From Erpobdella octoculata (lineage: Eukaryota; Annelida; Clitellata; Hirudinida; Erpobdellidae): a DNA stretch of 64,000 nucleotides. Below, piece after piece: positions 60,413 through 64,000 of the stretch (position 1 is its first letter; the number at the start of each line of letters is the position of its first letter). The stretch lies in NCBI GenBank assembly GCA_963978895.1, contig OZ022238.1, positions 9,869,584 through 9,933,583 of the forward strand, written 5' to 3'. A program made the position numbers and the translations under genes. The notes below the pieces were generated by a model. The model had not been told where the DNA came from, did not search any database, and worked only from the letters and a program-made list of their open reading frames with translations.

Positions 60413-62135
60413 TTAGCGCAGTTTCTTCCAGTCCTTCTTTGGCTCATTAACAGAATCTTTCTTTGGCTCATCGTCGCCATTTCTGCACGGTTCATCACAG
60501 ACTTTTTTGCATGCCTCGTCCTTAACATCTTTGCACTGTTTATCGGAACTATCTGCTTTTTCTTCTTCCTTCACATTTTTTAGATCTTTGTTGAAATCAT
60601 ATTTCAAATAAGCATCATTTTTTTTCATTACACGATCTGAGGTATCTCTCCATTGAATATTCAGCACATTGTTTTTTATAACACAATCCCGCCATTGAAT
60701 ATTCGCCATATTTTTTCCTGAAAATATCTGAGGTATCTTTCCATCGAATATTCCATGGCTGGTCTTTTTTTCTCCACTCCTCAAGATCTTTCTCAAGAAC
60801 CTTTTCAAAAAGTTTTTCGAAAACACGTTTCATAAATCTGATAAATCCCTTCATCAAACTGCTATTTGATTTTAAAATGACTCTTGGTCTATCTGATTTA
60901 GAACCCTCGGTACCGTTCTCTGTTCTTGGCTCATCTTTTTCAGAGTTTTTGCTTGCTGCATTGCTATTGTTGTTTTGGAGAAGTTCATCGCCATCATCTT
61001 TGTTTTCTTCCAAGCTACAATCAAACGTTTTCTTTTCACATTCCAACTCAGCTCTTTCATCGGTGTCAACTTTCGTATCGTCCAGCGGATCTTTCTTCAA
61101 ATCATTGCCATCGTCTCTCAAATCAGTGTCTTTTTTTATTGTCAAGTTAGCTTCAACGTATTTCTTCATTGGAGTTTCGTCCGTTTTTAAATCCTCGGTT
61201 GCTTCATCCGAGTCAGATTCGTCACTAAAATCTGACCCTGAATATTCGGTGCCGTCGTCTGTTATGGAGGCTTCCGTTTCAGAACCGTCGTTGTATGGGT
61301 AAAAACCATCGCTGTTATTGCCATTATTATAATCATCGTCACTTTCATCCTCATCGTTTTGCATTTCGTTTTCAACATTCTTTTCATCTTCTTTAGTTTA
61401 TTTGTCGACGTCCAAACCGACTGTATTATTGTCACCATCTTTGCCAGGCTCGTCATCACCATCTTTGCATAGTTCATTTTGAACATCTTTGCAAGGTTCC
61501 TTATCATGACCATCTTTGACAGGCTCATCATCTTGACCCACCTGACTTGTTCAGTCTGTACGGCCGTCATCCGTCACATGCTCTGAGACACAGCTAGTGG
61601 ACTCCAGTTCAAATCATCTTTCGCAGCAGCAACCCACATCTTTTTCTTTACCAGCAACCCGCTGGTCCAGAACCGTGTCCACCACTGCCTCAGCCAACCC
61701 TGCGACCGAACTCTCAACAGTCGTACCGTCCAGACTACACTCAGGCACACCACTGTCAGAAACATTCCCATTTTCTTCCTCTTTGTTGTCGTTTTCTGAC
61801 AGCAACGCCGTAGCGGCTGCTGCTACTTTGTTTTCGTGGCCAAGAGTCATTCCTTCTCCTGTTTTCCCCTGTGCTGCCATGTTTTCTCTCGTTTGTTGTC
61901 TTTTTTGCTCCAGCAATTTTTTTTTTAATTTTCTCAGCTTAACCACAGCTTCCTTGTCAATATCGAATAAATATTCATCGTCGTCAGGCCCTTAGCTTTC
62001 ATTCACTAACGCGGCTAGAAGAGGTTCCCTAAGTTTGTTTTTTTTACCTGTATCGCTCAGGCCACGTTTCTCCAGCTCGTCTTTCAATTCACTCGTCCAA
62101 AGCTCATCCAATGCTTTCAAAACCAGTGTTATATT
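60413..62135 (-). pseudogene. Degenerate LTR-element Gag-like region with SAP domain and acidic repeats
   Basis: Minus strand, from 62115 down: a SAP-like domain (ALDELWTSELKDELEKRGLS, then DTGKKNKLREPLLAAL), a Lys-rich helix (61614-61946) and Asp/Glu/Lys repeats DEPxKDGD (61374-61570). A 249-codon acidic frame (61364-60615) and a shifted C-terminal frame (60826-60413) carry NIQWRDTSD repeats. 61946 and 61364 are in one frame, broken by a few stops. It follows an LTR and a PBS remnant, so a Gag origin is inferred. No protease or RT was seen. Confidence 0.55.
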
Positions 62136-62309
62136 TTTGTCAAATCGTATTCCGGGTCCAATAGAATGGTTTTGTAGTTTATTGGATGATAATAAAATGA
62201 CGCTTGGATAAGTCTATTTATACCTTCTAATATGATCCTAATAATAATTAATAAATGTCTTTCTGAGTTGCGCAAGCAATGATATAAAATTATAACCGTA
62301 GATGTAACA
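62127..62309 (-). repeat. LTR A (183 bp)
   Basis: On the minus strand from TGTTACATCTACGG to TGACAAAAATATAACA; TG...CA bounded. Followed by a shortened PBS (only CTGGT left). Confidence 0.65.
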
Positions 62310-62317
62310 ATATATAT

Positions 62318-62500
62318 TGTTATAATCTTGTCAAATCGTATTACAGGTCCAAAAAAAAGAATGGTTTTGTAGTTTATTGGATAATAATAAATAAAGCTTG
62401 GTTAATGCTACTTATCCCTTCTAATATAATAATGTTAATAAAAATACTTGTCGGGATATCAATTGATGGGAAAAGTGAAACCAGTACCATAGATATAACA
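62318..62500 (-). repeat. LTR B (183 bp)
   Basis: On the minus strand from TGTTATATCTATGG to GACAAGATTATAACA. Same length as LTR A, clearly similar, separated from it by 8 bp. Confidence 0.65.
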
Positions 62501-62544
62501 CTATCCCCTGTTTTGCTCATGTGCTGCTCCGTGTGCTGCTTTGA

Positions 62545-62745
62545 TTTCTACCGCGTCTTGTTCAGAGCCTTCAACAATTCATTTTCTGTTTCGAATTCGT
62601 ACTCTTCTGGGTCAAACCAATTGTCCTCCAATGACGTCCGGAGGCGGTCCACGAGCTCAGACTTTCTTTATCACTGAGCTCTCGTTTTCTAAGTTCCCGC
62701 CTCAGCTCGAGTATCAAGAGCTCATCCAATGCTTTCAAAACCATT
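62545..62745 (-). pseudogene. Second SAP-domain Gag fragment
   Basis: Minus strand: MVLKALDELLILELRRELRK, then after one frame shift KSELVDRLRTSLEDNWFDPE and EYEFETENELLKAL before a stop. The helix-loop-helix pattern fits a SAP domain, parallel to the 62100 copy. Confidence 0.55.
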
Positions 62746-62751
62746 CTCGTA

Positions 62752-62769
62752 ATCCCACTTCTGACACCA
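62752..62769 (-). other. tRNA-Leu primer-binding site
   Basis: Minus strand TGGTGTCAGAAGTGGGAT is an 18-base complement of the 3' end of eukaryotic tRNA-Leu including CCA. It lies one base from an LTR end and just before the Gag fragment. Confidence 0.75.
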
Positions 62770-62770
62770 G

Positions 62771-62871
62771 TGTTATAAAATTGTCAAATCATATTTCATA
62801 CTAATACATACTTTTATTTATTTTTATCTGTCAGAAAAAACGTCATATCAGGGAAGAAAAATCTTACAACA
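62771..62871 (-). repeat. LTR C (diverged or shortened)
   Basis: On the minus strand from TGTTGTAAGATTTTTC to GATTTGACAATTTTATAACA. It shares only its 3' end with LTRs A and B. The right boundary is tentative. Confidence 0.4.
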
Positions 62872-63218
62872 GGGGGGAAATGTCCTACCCTGGTTAGACG
62901 TGTCTCGTTTTCTAGCTAAAAATATATTCAAAATCAATAACATTCTTAAAAAGATATTTTATTTTTTATTGTTTTATGTATGAATAAATGTAGGACCCCC
63001 AGTTTTAAAAAGGAAAGAAAGCCCACCGCAGATGACATTTTTTTTTGACTATCTTTAGTCTGCAGCCTTTTTTATGTATTTTTAAGAATTTAATAATGAT
63101 AGAAAATAATGACTACAAACTGAAGATAGTCAAAATCAGTCTCAAACCAGTTAAAGCAATTGTAAAAAAATAGTTTATGAATAAATGTAGCACCCCCCAG
63201 CCCCCCACCCCTTACCCT
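62872..63218. other. Non-genic stretch
   Basis: GAATAAATGTAG...ACCCCC occurs twice (62981-63002 and 63180-63203), possibly a small duplicated element. Nothing else seen. Confidence 0.4.
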
Positions 63219-63554
63219 GAGGCGCCGTAGCACAGTGGTGAAAGCAGTTATGCTATCATCCTGCCGTCGTGGGTTCAAATCTCAGTCACGGCGAGGCGTA
63301 ATTCCGTTGAGCAAGGAATTCACTCACACTGCTCAGGCCAACACAGCCTTTCATCCTTCACTGGTCGATGAATGAGTACCAGTTTCACGACTGGGATGTA
63401 ATAGGGTTCGGCACATTCCGATTTCGGAGACACGTGCGGGTGGCAGGTAACACTGTGTGATCCCATATGCACTAGCAGTTCCCGGCGCTGCTGGGGTATT
63501 AATTGATATACGAAGTAGCGCCCTAATGTTATACATTTACATTTACATTTACCC
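63219..63554 (+). mobile_element. tRNA-derived SINE
   Basis: The 5' end has a pol III A box (TAGCACAGTGG, 63228-63238) and B box (GGTTCAAATCT, 63272-63282) at tRNA spacing. The body is about 230 bp of unrelated sequence and the tail is (ATTTAC)n. This is the standard SINE layout. Confidence 0.75.
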
Positions 63555-64000
63555 AAAAAAACATCGAATTTGGAAAACTTACAGGACCCTCCGGTTTTGG
63601 CCTAGGGAGGGGGGATTGCGCCCCCTCCCTAGTTGCGACACTGACGAGCCGGCTCTGAGTGAAAGCTCGAGGGATATTTGAAGAATAAGACAACAGAATT
63701 CGGTGTTCAACACAGCTAAAATGATTAAAAGCTGCTAGCTTAACAATATATACAAAATTATGTTTACATTTTTTACAGTATAAAAATACAAGTCACACAT
63801 TTGAAATATTTTAGTTTGATTTTGATACTAAAAATAACTTTGTTTATTCTGGAAATTCCTAAATCTTGCTTTCTTCACCGCTATATTGTTGAATGAGTTG
63901 GGACGCTTTGCCCTTTAAAAGTTGCTGCAATTTGTCGTGAGTTTTCCGAGAGAATTTTATTTTCAAAAATTAATAAACTGCTTGGAACATTCAATTGGAG
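63555..64000. other. Right-edge stretch without recognised gene
   Basis: 63585-63640 is GC-richer (GGGAGGGGGGATTGCGCCCC) and transposon-like. The last 300 bp are AT-rich with no clear frame. Confidence 0.4.

Noticed and set aside
60877..61302. Plus-strand Ser/Phe-rich frame
   Set aside because: It is the antisense of the acidic minus-strand frame; composition is explained by that strand.
63219..63295. Genuine tRNA gene
   Set aside because: A and B boxes fit, but acceptor pairing is poor, and a SINE body and simple-repeat tail follow.

Overview
The window is AT-rich animal DNA with introns, ordinary GT-AG splice sites, (TA)n and (TATG)n microsatellites, and very many transposons. Helitrons, hAT, piggyBac-like, Mutator-like, Gypsy-type LTR and non-LTR elements lie inside each other and inside introns. 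The gene families present (SLC5-type Na+/solute symporter, fibrinogen-related lectins, a double-hotdog thioesterase) point to an invertebrate metazoan. A tunicate or mollusc would fit, but the species cannot be named from the sequence alone.

Layout. 1-5.2 kb (+): a nine-exon single-pass membrane-protein gene, possibly KIAA1549/UPF0606-like, entering from the left edge. 5.85-18.2 kb (-): a fifteen-exon SLC5-family Na+-coupled transporter, tail-to-tail with the first gene, with large transposon-filled introns. 18.9-21.0 kb (-): a thioesterase gene whose coding exon is split by a 1.27-kb Mutator-like insertion with a perfect 9-bp target duplication. 22.4-37.1 kb and 44.3-58.7 kb: two tandem copies of one segmental duplication. 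Each carries a six-exon minus-strand gene encoding signal peptide + PAN/apple-like domain + fibrinogen C-terminal domain. The right copy is open throughout; the left copy has a one-base deletion in exon 3. 37.1-44.3 kb: a hAT fragment, a non-LTR reverse transcriptase, and a decayed Gypsy element with a piggyBac-like insertion at TTAA. 58.7-64 kb: mostly non-genic, with a degenerate LTR/Gag (SAP-domain) cluster using a tRNA-Leu primer site and a tRNA-derived SINE.

The host genes do not look like one pathway. The biologically linked set is the pair of PAN-fibrinogen genes, which look like a recently duplicated secreted recognition-lectin family. The two copies act as a natural before/after record of transposition: each has insertions the other lacks, including a hAT with a perfect 8-bp duplication in copy B and an uninterrupted site in copy A. 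Exon boundaries were derived by hand from splice signals and phase. Summed exon lengths are multiples of three for the membrane-protein gene (2136), the transporter (1962) and lectin copy B (1152), and one short of it for copy A (1151).
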